From: Pilimelia columellifera
Lineage (GTDB): Bacteria; Actinomycetota; Actinomycetes; Mycobacteriales; Micromonosporaceae
Assembly: GCF_039532605.1 (NCBI RefSeq)
Contig: NZ_BAAARY010000023.1
Span: 1-36,644 of the forward strand
Reading direction: 5' to 3'
DNA length: 36,644 nt
The position numbers were made by a program, and so were the translations under genes. The notes under the pieces were generated by a model that worked only from the letters and a program-made list of their open reading frames with translations, was not told the DNA's origin and did no database searches. Of the stretch, positions 9,165 through 19,000 are shown one piece after another (position 1 is the stretch's first letter; each line of letters opens with the position of its first letter).

Positions 9165-12100
9165 TTGTTCGTCTTAGCCGGGTGGCGGGGGCCGTGGCCG
9201 GGCGGCGGGTCCAGGATGGTCTGGTATGGCTTACCGGTGACGATGGCGTCGGCCATCGCGTCGTAGATCTCCAGGATCAGCCGCTTGGTACGGAACTCAC
9301 CGTGCGCGGCGATGTCCTTCCGCTTGACAATTGGGAATGTCTCCATGACGTAGTCGACATCATCTCGCACGACGCCGTAGAGATGGAAGTACGCCGCATC
9401 CAACTCGGCCCGCAACAACGCCCGGCGCTCAACATCCCAACGAAACGGTGGCCCGTCGTCCCCCAAGTCGCCAGCGAATACCTCCATATCCCAGGCGGTA
9501 ACTATCAGCTCTTTCACAAGCGTCGCAAGCCATTCACTTAGGGACAGTTCCTTGGACCATGGACAACGCTGGCGATATAACCACGGAGGTAACGCTGGAT
9601 TCTGCTCATAAATGAAAAAGTTCAAATGCGTTCCACCGACTTTGAGTCTGGTTGGAAAGTCATGAGCGAAAGAAGCAAGGTCGGCCGTCAATAATGCCAT
9701 CTCGATGTCCGTTTTAGATAAGTGAATTGGCATGTTATTACCGACGCCGGAGCGAGGGAACGGGCTTGCGATGGTGGTGCGTTCGTTGGTGGTGTTGGTG
9801 ATGTCGCGCCAGCCGAGGAGCCAGGGGTGGTGCCAGCGGTTGGCCAGTTTGGCGTCTACGTCGGGGGCGGGGACCCAGTAGCGGGGTTGGACTACGAAGT
9901 TGGGGTCTTGTTTTTCGGTGAGGGTTACGTCGCGGGTGGTGCCGTCGGGTTCGTAGGTGGCCCAGCGGTGGTCGTAGTGGTGGATCATTTTGGCTTCGTA
10001 GAGGGGGAGCATGGTGGCGGGGCCTCGGGTGAAGGTGTTGCCGGTTAGGGTCCAGCCGTCGGCTTCCAGTTCGGCACGGGTGTGAAACAGGTGCGAGTCG
10101 CTCGTCATGTTGAATAGTCCCTGCATGAAGGACACGCCCCACGGGTTGCCGTCCGGGTCGCCTTCGCGGACCAGGACCGGCACACGGCGGTAGATGCCGA
10201 GGGTGATCTCGGCGTCGCGGCGGGAGCGGAACACCGGGCAGGTGCCGGTGTTCGGGTTCAGCAGCGTGATCTCCTCCGGCGTCAGCGTGAACCGCGCGTC
10301 AACCCGTGCCAGATCGGCCACGTCGCGCATGAAGAACGCGAAGTCGGCCGCCGCCACCCGCTCGCCCCGCCCGGCCATCGTCAACAGGCAGAACTTGAAG
10401 CTGCGATGCACATTCTCGAAGGTCGGCTTGGAATTCTCGAAGTCGTACAACGAGGCGAGCGCCCCCGTCACCACCAGGTCGCGGAAGAAGTATTGGGTGG
10501 TGGCGTCGGTGGCGATGCCGGTGGGCAGGACGATTCCGAACCGGCCGTCCGGGCCGATGAGTGAACGACCCAGCTCGGCGAAGAGCGGATCGGTCTTGAT
10601 TCGCCCGCGGCCGGTCAGCGGAAACACGCCCGAGTTGCCACCGAAGTGGCGCTGGCCGTCCAGCTGCCGCTTGGCATCCTCATAGGCGGTGGCGAGCACG
10701 GGGTCGGTCTGAGGTAGCGCGGCGATCAGCTTCTTGCGCTTGGCGCCGGCTGCCGCTGCGATTTCGGGCGCTCGTTGCTCAAAGAACTCCTGTTCCTTCA
10801 GCTCGATGTGCTCCCAGGGGACGTTGCCGATGACGCAGGTGAAGCCGCCGGTCCAGCCGGTGGTGGGCTCCGGGTCGCCGGCGGGGTCGGTGAAGATGTG
10901 CGGGAACTCCAGGTGCCAGTGGAAGAACCGGTAAGCCGCCGTCAGCCGCCCCAACTCTCCGCGGCTCTCGCCGGCCAGGCTCAGCGGGTCTGCGGCGAAG
11001 TCCGCCAGCACCCGGGTGGTGATCGCTGGCGGCGCGTCGGGGGTCTTGGGCCACACGAACGCCGCGCACCAGGCGTCGGCGACCTCGCGGGCGTGCCGCA
11101 GCTCGGGTGAGTGTTCGTAGTCGCGGTGCCGCGCCTGCCGCACGTGCGCGTCGGCCAGGGTGAACGGAGTTTCCCGGTCGAGGATGTCGCGGGCGGTGCG
11201 GGCCAGCCGCAGCTGGGCGGCGCGCAGTTCGCTCTCGTCGAGCAGGGTGCCCTGGCCGGTGTGGGTGCGGCGCTCGTCGCGGTTGCGCTTGGCCAGTGCG
11301 CTGGTGTGTTTCTTGTCGTCGCCGAGGATCGGTTTGAACGTCTCGTCGGGCAGTCCGCCGGCGAGCAGGGCGGGGGTGGCGCCGAGCAGGGAGTTGCCGA
11401 CGCGGATGTTGGCGTCCAGGAATGTCAGTGGGGCGCCGGGGCTCAGCGTCTCCAGCCACAGCGAGATGCGGGCCAGTTCGGCGGCCATCGGGTTGATGTC
11501 CACCCCGTACACGCATCGGTCGACGACCTCCCGCAGCGCTTCGCGGACGGCACTGGGTGGCGGTTCGGCTTCGCCGGTGCGGACGGCGGCCAGGCGTTTG
11601 GCGATGCGGCGGGCGGCGCCGACGAGGAAGTGCCCGGATCCGCAGGCGGGGTCGCAAACGGTCAGCGCGAGCAGGGCGGCCTGCGGGTCGGTGGCGGCCG
11701 CCGCGCGGTCGATGAGCGGGTTGAGGGTGGAGTCGAGCAGGCAGTCGACCAAGGCGGTCGGGGTGTAGTAGGAGCCGGACTTCTTGCGCTCGCTGCCGTG
11801 CGCCCCGGCGAGGGTGAAGGTCTGCTCGGCCGGGTCGTGGTGGGGGTGCAGTTCCAGCAGCTGTTCGTAGACGCTGCCCAGCTCCTCGGCGTCGAGGTGG
11901 CGGAAGTCGACGGTGCGGCGGCGGCCGGTGTCGTCGGTGGTCACCGACAGGCAACGGATGGCGTGCAGCAGATCCTCGTTGGCCAGGGCGGCGTCGTCGA
12001 TCGGCTCGTCGAGCGGGCCGGAGTCGAACAGGCCGCCCAGGCCGGTCAGGCCCAGTTCGGGGCGGCCGTCCTCGCGGGCGAGCGCCCGCCACACCAGGGT

Positions 12101-13147
12101 GACGCTGTGCCACAGGTCGCTCTGGCGGTTGCCGCGTCGGCGGCGGGCGACCTGGCGCAGGTGGGCGGCGGAGTAGTAGTCGCTGTAGCGCTGGCGGGCG
12201 AGCGGGTCGGCGTCGGGCAGGTGCAGCAGGTCGCGGTCCTCGGCGACGAACCAGAACAGCGTCCGGTACACCCAGCGCAGCAGGCCCCGCTGGTAGTCCT
12301 CGGTGGTCAGGTCGCCGCTGGCGAGCTGCTTGCGTAGCTGGGTGTTGTCGGGGTGGCGCAGCAGGCCGGTGCCGACGCGTTGGATGGCCTCGGCGACGCC
12401 GCGGCGCATCCGCTCGCGGGCGCGGGTGCCCTGCTCGGCGGCGGTGTCCCGCCAGCGTTCCAGCCAGCATGACGCCGCGCCGACCGCCTCGTCGCGCACG
12501 GCGACGCGGCTGCGGTGGCACATCGCCAGCAGCAGCGCGAAGTCGGCGAACAGGTCGCCGTCGAAGATGGCCTCCAGGTCGAACTCGACGTAGGCGGAGC
12601 CGACCAGGGAGGTGGAGTCGCGGAGCAGCCGCAGCCGCTGCCCGTTGCTCAGCACCGCCCACAGGTGCGCGTCGCTGGCGTTGAGTAGCTCCTGGCACAT
12701 CGACTGCGGGGCGGCGCCTGCCGCGCCGGCCAGGCCGGGGGTGCGGCGGTCCAGTTCCACACCCCAGCCAAGCAGGTGTACCGGCGCGGGGCCGGCCAGG
12801 TGGCTGACCGGGAAGGCGCGCTCGCCGACCGGTAGGCCTCCGGCGCCGGTGGCGGCCAGGTCGTGGTAGCCGAGGGCGTCCAGCAGCGGGTGCAGCCAGC
12901 GGTCGCGGGTGTGCCCGGCCTTGGCCGGGGCGGCGCGGTCCAGGTCGGTGGTGAAGGCCGCCCACGCCCCGCAGAGCCGCTCCCACACCCGCGACGCCTC
13001 CTGCCGCAGGGTTTCGCCGGCCGGCAGGCCGTACTCGGTGGGGGCCAGGCCCGGCAGGTCCACGCCGTCGGCGACCTGGGTGAGCAGGTCGCCGGGCAGC
13101 AACCCGCCCTCCAGCCGTACGGATGGGAAACGCGCCTCGGTCGCCAT
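9161..13147 (-). CDS. Eco57I/PglX-like class I DNA (adenine) methyltransferase
   Basis: This is a 1328-aa large N6-adenine-type methyltransferase. Order: long N-terminal helical region; KKSGSYYTPTALVD (455-468), typical just before the catalytic domain; motif I DPACGSG (499-505, SAM binding); YGVDINPMA (547-555); LARISLWLETL (558-568); motif IV GNVPWEHIEL (774-783). Most of the family reads NPPW/NPPY at motif IV, so the Val is unusual. The C-terminal third probably holds target recognition. DNA encoding roughly residues 1136-1222 (bases about 9480-9740) is clearly more AT-rich than its surroundings. ATG start with AGGGG upstream; 15 bp gap from the SNF2 stop; 4-bp overlap with the McrB-like gene. 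Related enzymes mark self DNA in DISARM (DrmMI) and BREX (PglX). No nuclease domain is evident within this protein; the nucleases are in separate genes. Confidence 0.88.
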   Translation of the reverse strand: MATEARFPSVRLEGGLLPGDLLTQVADGVDLPGLAPTEYGLPAGETLRQEASRVWERLCGAWAAFTTDLDRAAPAKAGHTRDRWLHPLLDALGYHDLAATGAGGLPVGERAFPVSHLAGPAPVHLLGWGVELDRRTPGLAGAAGAAPQSMCQELLNASDAHLWAVLSNGQRLRLLRDSTSLVGSAYVEFDLEAIFDGDLFADFALLLAMCHRSRVAVRDEAVGAASCWLERWRDTAAEQGTRARERMRRGVAEAIQRVGTGLLRHPDNTQLRKQLASGDLTTEDYQRGLLRWVYRTLFWFVAEDRDLLHLPDADPLARQRYSDYYSAAHLRQVARRRRGNRQSDLWHSVTLVWRALAREDGRPELGLTGLGGLFDSGPLDEPIDDAALANEDLLHAIRCLSVTTDDTGRRRTVDFRHLDAEELGSVYEQLLELHPHHDPAEQTFTLAGAHGSERKKSGSYYTPTALVDCLLDSTLNPLIDRAAAATDPQAALLALTVCDPACGSGHFLVGAARRIAKRLAAVRTGEAEPPPSAVREALREVVDRCVYGVDINPMAAELARISLWLETLSPGAPLTFLDANIRVGNSLLGATPALLAGGLPDETFKPILGDDKKHTSALAKRNRDERRTHTGQGTLLDESELRAAQLRLARTARDILDRETPFTLADAHVRQARHRDYEHSPELRHAREVADAWCAAFVWPKTPDAPPAITTRVLADFAADPLSLAGESRGELGRLTAAYRFFHWHLEFPHIFTDPAGDPEPTTGWTGGFTCVIGNVPWEHIELKEQEFFEQRAPEIAAAAGAKRKKLIAALPQTDPVLATAYEDAKRQLDGQRHFGGNSGVFPLTGRGRIKTDPLFAELGRSLIGPDGRFGIVLPTGIATDATTQYFFRDLVVTGALASLYDFENSKPTFENVHRSFKFCLLTMAGRGERVAAADFAFFMRDVADLARVDARFTLTPEEITLLNPNTGTCPVFRSRRDAEITLGIYRRVPVLVREGDPDGNPWGVSFMQGLFNMTSDSHLFHTRAELEADGWTLTGNTFTRGPATMLPLYEAKMIHHYDHRWATYEPDGTTRDVTLTEKQDPNFVVQPRYWVPAPDVDAKLANRWHHPWLLGWRDITNTTNERTTIASPFPRSGVGNNMPIHLSKTDIEMALLTADLASFAHDFPTRLKVGGTHLNFFIYEQNPALPPWLYRQRCPWSKELSLSEWLATLVKELIVTAWDMEVFAGDLGDDGPPFRWDVERRALLRAELDAAYFHLYGVVRDDVDYVMETFPIVKRKDIAAHGEFRTKRLILEIYDAMADAIVTGKPYQTILDPPPGHGPRHPAKTNK

Positions 13148-13162
13148 CCTCGCGCCCCTCTC

Positions 13163-16003
13163 TCAGGCTGTCGGTAGGAACACGTACACGCCGAGCACGT
13201 CCACCGGCCGCTGCGCGGCGACCTGGATCTGGCGGCGGGCCCGCTGGCCGGCGCTCTCCCGGACCCGCAGGTGGGCGTCGCGCAACTGCTCGGCCAGGTC
13301 GTCGGCGCGGGCGGCCAACTCCGGGGCGAGCGCCTCGGCGGCGTCTATGGCGGTGGTGATGAAGTCGCGAGCACCACCGGGGTCGACGTTGCCGGCCGGG
13401 GTGGCGGACAGCAGCGCCGCTACCGCGTCATCGTCCAGCCAGGACGGCTTGGCGGCGGTGCCGGTGAAGGCGACCGTGGTGGCGTCCTCGGCGACGATGC
13501 GCTTCTCGCCCTGCCGACCGGGCAGGGTCAGGTGGAAGCGGTGGCGCAGTAGCAGCAGGGTGGTGCGGCGGTCTACCGCGCCGGTGCGCATCACTCCGCA
13601 GCGGCGGGCGGGACGCAGCGCGGCCGGGGTGGTGGGGTCCAGTGCGGTGTCGAGCACGTAGCGTGCGACGGCGGCGACCTGCGGGTCGGTGCGGTCCAGC
13701 CGGGCCTCGTGCCGGGGTATCGGCAGGTCGCGGTGGAACGGTAGCGGCTCGCGGTGGCCGGGGGTGAGCGCGTCGCGCAACCCGACGGGCAGGCCGCCGG
13801 TGTGGGCGGTGAAGCCGTCGGCGGTGTCCACGGGACGGGCGCCCAGCGCGTCGAGTGCCTCGCGGGTGAACGCGGCCACGTCGCCGACTGAGCCCAATGC
13901 GGCGCGCACCGCGGCCAGCTCGCGGGCCACCTCGGCGGGTTTGATGCCGACCTGGGCGTACTTGGTGTTCTCCGGGCGCTCCTTGTCGGCGGTGGACTGC
14001 CAGTCCAAGGTCAGCTGGTCCACGCCGGGCACGCCCAAATCGGCGAGGGTTAGCTGCTCGGGTGCCAGGTCGGCGTGCAGCACCTTGTCCAGCACGGCCT
14101 CCAGGACCGACTCGGCCCGCTCGGGCACCGGTACGGACACCCCGAGCGTTTTACGGATCTGTTCGTGCTTGCGCAGCAGCACTTCCAGCACGATCGGGTC
14201 GACGATGTTGTTGGCGCCGTAAAGAGTGACCGCGCGGACCTCGCTACTGACCTGCCCGAAACGGTCCACCCGGCCCTCGCGCTGCTCGTGTCGGGTGGGG
14301 TTCCAGGCCAGGTCGTAGTGGACGACCGCCTGGAACAGCGACTGGAGGTTCACCCCCTCGGACAGGCAGTCGGTGGCGACCAGCACCCGCCGGCCGCCGA
14401 CGTCGCCGAGCGCGGCGATCCGGTCGACCCGCTCGTTTGGGGTCAGCGCGCCGGTGACCGCATCGACGGTGATGCCGCGTTTGAGCGCGTTGTCCAAGTG
14501 GTCCCGGACGTACTCGGCGGTGTCGATGAAGCGGCAGAAGACGATCGGGTCGTAGCCGTCGGCCAGCAGCTTCTTCACCACCTTGGTGACGGCGGCGAGC
14601 TTGGCATCGGGGTCGCCGGCCAGCGCGTCGGCCCGGGCGGCCAGGTCACGCAGCCGGCCGGCGTGGCTGTCGGCCGGCGCGGTCTCCACGTCGGCGCCGG
14701 GGGTGGCGTCGGCGGACTCGGTCGTCTCGTCGTCGGTGAGGTCCAGCACCGCGGTGCGGCCCAGTTCGTCGGCCTCGGCGGTGGTGGCGGCTGCGGCGTT
14801 GATCGCGCGGGTGCGCAGGGTGGCCGCGGCGGCGCGCGGCGATGAGGCCAGGGCGCGCAGCAGCGCCAGCGCTGACCACCAGCGCACCCGCTGCCGGACG
14901 CTGCCGTCGGCGGCGTCGCGGACCTGTTCGCGGGCGTAGTCGAGCACGTCGTCGAGGAGCTGGCGGTGCGGCGGACTGAGCCGGTAGTTGACCTCGCTGG
15001 AGCGCCGGTCGCGCGGGAACGGGGTGTCGGTGTCCAGGTAGCGGCGGATGTGGGCGCGGCGGCGCTGGACGAAGTATCGGGCCAGCTCCTCGCGGCCCGC
15101 CGTGGTGGACAGGTCGGCCTCGGCCAACGCCGGGTGCAGCAGCCCGATCAGGTTGCGGAAGCCCTCCTCCTTGCCGCTGTGCGGGGTGGCGGTAGCCAGG
15201 ATCAGGTGCCGGGTCGGGTCGGCGGCCAGTTGACGCAGCAGCTCGTAGCGCTGGTGGCGGCCCTTGCCGGCGCCAGCGGCGCCATCCTGCGCCACGCAGG
15301 TGTGGACCTCGTCCACAATCACCAGTTCGGGGCAGGAGCGGACGAAGTCGTCCCGGCGGCGAGTCGACTTGATGAAGTCCAGCGAGACGATGACGTGCCG
15401 GTGCCGGTCGAACAGCGACTCGCCCAGCAGCAGGTCCCGTTCCAGCCGGGTGACCGTGCCAGGCAGCACCAGCGTCGCCTCGATGCCGAACTTGTCGCTC
15501 AGCTCCTGCGCCCACTGCGCCGCCAGCGACGGCGCGCACAGCACGGCCAGCCGACCGGCGTCGCCGGCGGCGAGCAGCTCGGCGGCGATCAGACCCGCCT
15601 CGACGGTCTTGCCGATGCCGACGTCGTCGCCGATCAGCAGCCGCACCGGGTCCTGCCGCATCGCCATCAGCAGCGGCACCAGCTGGTACGGGCGCGGCTC
15701 GACGGCCAGCGACGCCAGCGACCGGAACGGGCCGGCGCTGGCCCGGAACCCAACCTGCAGCGCGGTACGCAGGAGGGCTGCGCCGCTGGCGTTACCGGCA
15801 TCCTCCGGGGTGGGCGGCGGGAAGGTGGCCGCCGCGACGTTCTCCAGGTGCGGGAAAACACCGGCGTTGTCGGTGTCGCCACCGCCGAGCGGTCGCAGCA
15901 CCAGGAAGTCGTCGGCGGAGTCCGGCAGCACCACCCAGTCCCGGCCCCGGCTGTGCACCAGGGAGCCGGCGGCGAAGCCCGGTCGGGTCAACGTCGAGGT
16001 CAC
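13163..16003 (-). CDS. SNF2-family helicase (DrmD-like), core defence operon copy
   Basis: This 946-aa Swi2/Snf2 translocase has Walker A GDDVGIGKT (125-133), DEVH box (231-234), TATPHSGKEEGF from 271, and a helicase-C half containing ATDCLSEGVNLQ and HEQREGRVDRFGQ near 575-605. I chose the GTG start at 16003: it overlaps the upstream stop as GTGA and has AAGGAG seven bases upstream. A longer in-frame ATG would run deep into the preceding gene and lacks this site. The closest recognisable class is the SNF2 protein of DISARM (DrmD) and related systems, which may help load or move the defence complex on DNA. The large C-terminal region (about 650-946) has no domain I recognise. It is distinct from the second SNF2 gene at 25242-28319; the two share only the motor motifs by eye. 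Confidence 0.88.
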   Translation of the reverse strand: MTSTLTRPGFAAGSLVHSRGRDWVVLPDSADDFLVLRPLGGGDTDNAGVFPHLENVAAATFPPPTPEDAGNASGAALLRTALQVGFRASAGPFRSLASLAVEPRPYQLVPLLMAMRQDPVRLLIGDDVGIGKTVEAGLIAAELLAAGDAGRLAVLCAPSLAAQWAQELSDKFGIEATLVLPGTVTRLERDLLLGESLFDRHRHVIVSLDFIKSTRRRDDFVRSCPELVIVDEVHTCVAQDGAAGAGKGRHQRYELLRQLAADPTRHLILATATPHSGKEEGFRNLIGLLHPALAEADLSTTAGREELARYFVQRRRAHIRRYLDTDTPFPRDRRSSEVNYRLSPPHRQLLDDVLDYAREQVRDAADGSVRQRVRWWSALALLRALASSPRAAAATLRTRAINAAAATTAEADELGRTAVLDLTDDETTESADATPGADVETAPADSHAGRLRDLAARADALAGDPDAKLAAVTKVVKKLLADGYDPIVFCRFIDTAEYVRDHLDNALKRGITVDAVTGALTPNERVDRIAALGDVGGRRVLVATDCLSEGVNLQSLFQAVVHYDLAWNPTRHEQREGRVDRFGQVSSEVRAVTLYGANNIVDPIVLEVLLRKHEQIRKTLGVSVPVPERAESVLEAVLDKVLHADLAPEQLTLADLGVPGVDQLTLDWQSTADKERPENTKYAQVGIKPAEVARELAAVRAALGSVGDVAAFTREALDALGARPVDTADGFTAHTGGLPVGLRDALTPGHREPLPFHRDLPIPRHEARLDRTDPQVAAVARYVLDTALDPTTPAALRPARRCGVMRTGAVDRRTTLLLLRHRFHLTLPGRQGEKRIVAEDATTVAFTGTAAKPSWLDDDAVAALLSATPAGNVDPGGARDFITTAIDAAEALAPELAARADDLAEQLRDAHLRVRESAGQRARRQIQVAAQRPVDVLGVYVFLPTA

Positions 16004-19000
16004 AGCGCACTCCTTGGTCGAGCGCCGAACACGTCGGCGTAGCGTTCGACGACGGCTGGCCAACTGGCCGGGTCGGCGCCAGCACGGATGACGGTCCAGC
16101 CCTGGTCGGCCAGGTCCTCGAGGGCTGCGTCGTCACGGCCGGGGCCGTCGCCGACGAAGACGGCCACCGCGCCGCTGGCGCGGCGATAGACCAAATCGGG
16201 CCGGGCCTGTCCCTGGTCGACCGAGACAGCGTCCGGCAGTCGGTAGTCGTGGCTGTCCAGCCAGCGGGCGAACTCCCCCGCCGGACCGTCCACCACGGCC
16301 GTGACCTGGTGGGTGGCCTGCGCGCCGGCTGCGGCATCCATCCTGGCGGTCCTGCCGGTGGCAAGGTCGCGCAGCAGGTCCCGGACCAGATGGCGGTTGA
16401 TCTGCTCGTGCCAGAGCTGGTTGCCGTAGGACAGCAAGCACTCGTAGCAGGCGTGCGCGCACGGCTCCCCCGCCGCCGGGCCGCCACGGTCCGCCCCGGT
16501 GTCCGGGTCAAAGTGGGTGATCTCCAGGGCGGTGCGGGCCACTTCGGCCAGCGCGCCCGGCTCGTCCACCAACCGGCGCAGCACCCCGGCGCCACCTTCG
16601 GCGCTCTCGGTGAACAGCGTCCGCCCGCGCCCGTCCAGATCGGGCAGGGCCTGGGTGGCCAGCTCGGCGTCCTCCAGCTGGAACTGGGCCTCGATGCCCC
16701 GTTCCAAGGCGAAGGCCAGGCTGGTGGCGGTCGCCTCGGGTACCGGCGCGGTCAGTCGCAGCACCAGGATGTTGCGGCGGTCTTCGACGTACGGGATGAC
16801 CTTCTGTTTTTGGGCGACATCCTCGGCGGCGTCCAGCTCCCCGGTGTCGGGGGTGGCGTCCGTGCCCTCCTTCTCGCTGAGCCAGCGGCCGGTGCGGGTG
16901 TCCAGCCAGAAGCCGGTGTCCTGCGGGTAGGCGCGGCGACGACGGCCGACGTTGGTCACCCGCACGGTCGCGGTGTCGCCGTAGCGCAGCTCCAGCAGTG
17001 GCGCCCCGGCGGCGTCGCAGGTTTGAGCGTCCACATGCCCGGGCCGGGAGCCGTGATCGTGGAACCGGTACGAGGTGTGCAGCTCGAAGCCCGAGCGGCG
17101 GCGCTCCTCCTCGTCGCTGGAGATGCGGTCCCGGCGCTGAGTGAAGACCTGCTGCAGCCGCAGCAGCCCTCGCTGGGTGCCGGTGAGAGTGTGGCCGCAC
17201 GCCTCGCACACGTCCGCGGCGTCCACCCGGTCGTGCAGGTAGCCGCAGGCGGGGCAGAGGCGGGCCTGAGTAGTCTCGATGACTGTCTGGCCGGCCTCGG
17301 CGGGCGGCAGCTGAATCCGGTGTACCTGGTATCTGGCGCCCTCGTGGTAGAGAACGGCGCCCGGGCCGAACTCGCTGATCGCCAGGAATCGCGGCCGCTG
17401 AACGTACTGACCATCGCCGCGTACCTGCTGGGTACCGGGGATGTAGGCCGACAACGGCAGGCGCGGGAACGAGTAGCCGGGCAGAAAGCCCTCGGAAGCG
17501 AAGTAACGGTAGGTGTAGAAATCGGACTGTCCGGCGCTGGACTCCTCGTTGCGCAGCAATCGCAGCTGGGTCTCGGCCTCGCGGCGGCGGCCAGCGGCGA
17601 CATCACGGTCCCGCTTCGCGCCGGACTGGTCCAACACGATCTTGTTCTGGTGCTCCTGCTCGGCCAGCGCCGCCCGGTACAGGCCCCGCCAGCGATCACA
17701 AGCGGCGTCGAAGTTTCGCGGCGCCGTGGTGACCACCTGGTCGACCCACCCGTCATGCCACCACGAGGTGCGCTCCAAATCTGGGCGCAGGTCGGCTAAC
17801 ACCCGAGTGGCCCGGACGCGGCCGCGCTGCTGCGCCTGCGGATCAGCGAACGCCTCGGCCAGCTCGGCCCGAACCGCCAGGGTGGGGGTCTCACCGGAGA
17901 CGTCCAGCACGTCGGGCAACGCCCGGCCCAACTCCTGCCCGGTCTCGGCCAGCCACAGCGCCTGGACGTGCGAGCGCAACAGATCCTCGTTCGTCAGATC
18001 CAGTCGCGGCGCGGCGACGACGCCGGCGACCATGTCGCGGCTATGCCGGAAGTAGTAGTGGTCGTGGGCGTTGCCGTTGGCGCAGTAGGTGACCACGAGC
18101 GCCGGCTGGCCGGCGCGGCCGGCGCGGCCGCTGCGCTGGGCGTAGTTGGCCGGCGTCGGCGGGACGTTGCGCATCGCCACGGCGTTGAGGTCGGCGATGT
18201 CGACGCCCAGCTCCATCGTCGGGGAGCAGAACAGCATCGGCAGCCGTCCGGCCCGGAACTCCTCCTCGCGCCTCTCCCGATCAGCGGCGGTGACCTGGGC
18301 GGTGTGCTCGCGGGCGGTCAGACCCGCGAGGGAGCCGGCGACGTCGCGGTAGAGGTCCTGGTAGAACGGGTTCACCCAAGGTCCGTGGTCGCCGGCCAAC
18401 TCCTTGCGGATCGGGTCATGGGCGCCGTACTTGCCGCTGCCCGCCCGCCAGATCAAGGCGGAGGCCCGCAGCTGGTACGCCCTGCCTGCCTTGAGGTCGA
18501 CCTCAGCGAGCACCCCACTGTCGGCCAGGGTCCGCATCACGTCGGCGATGATCCGGTCGCCGTCGGCGGCGTCGAGCGGGCCGGCGTTGCGGCTGCGAAG
18601 TTGGCGTCGCAGGTAGAGACCAAACTTGCCGCGCCCAGACAGCGCGATGTCTTCCCGGCGTCGGCCCCGGCCGCCCGGACCGGCGATCGCCACCCCGGCC
18701 GGCTGGCGCTGCTCGCGGTCCGGCAGCGCCCACGGCGGGATCAGCTGCTGGCTGCTGAGCTTGCGGATCTGCTCGAAGCCGGGCTCGGTCAGGCACTCCA
18801 CCTCGATCACCAGGGATCGACGCAGCTCGTCGAGCATGATCCGACACAGGTCCTCGCGCAGTCCGCGCTCGGCGTCGCGCAGCGCCGCGTGGGCGTTGGC
18901 CCAGCTCGGCTGGTCAGCGGCGATCTCGGGTAGGTCGCGGTAGGCGATCTGGAGCAGACCCGTCTGCTCCAGATTGGGCATGGTCACCCGCCAGCCGCGC

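Noticed and set aside
10779..12986. 735-codon minus-strand frame inside the methyltransferase gene
   Set aside because: It is an out-of-frame reading of the methyltransferase, extremely Arg/Pro-rich, with no motifs. The other frame carries motif I and YYTP.
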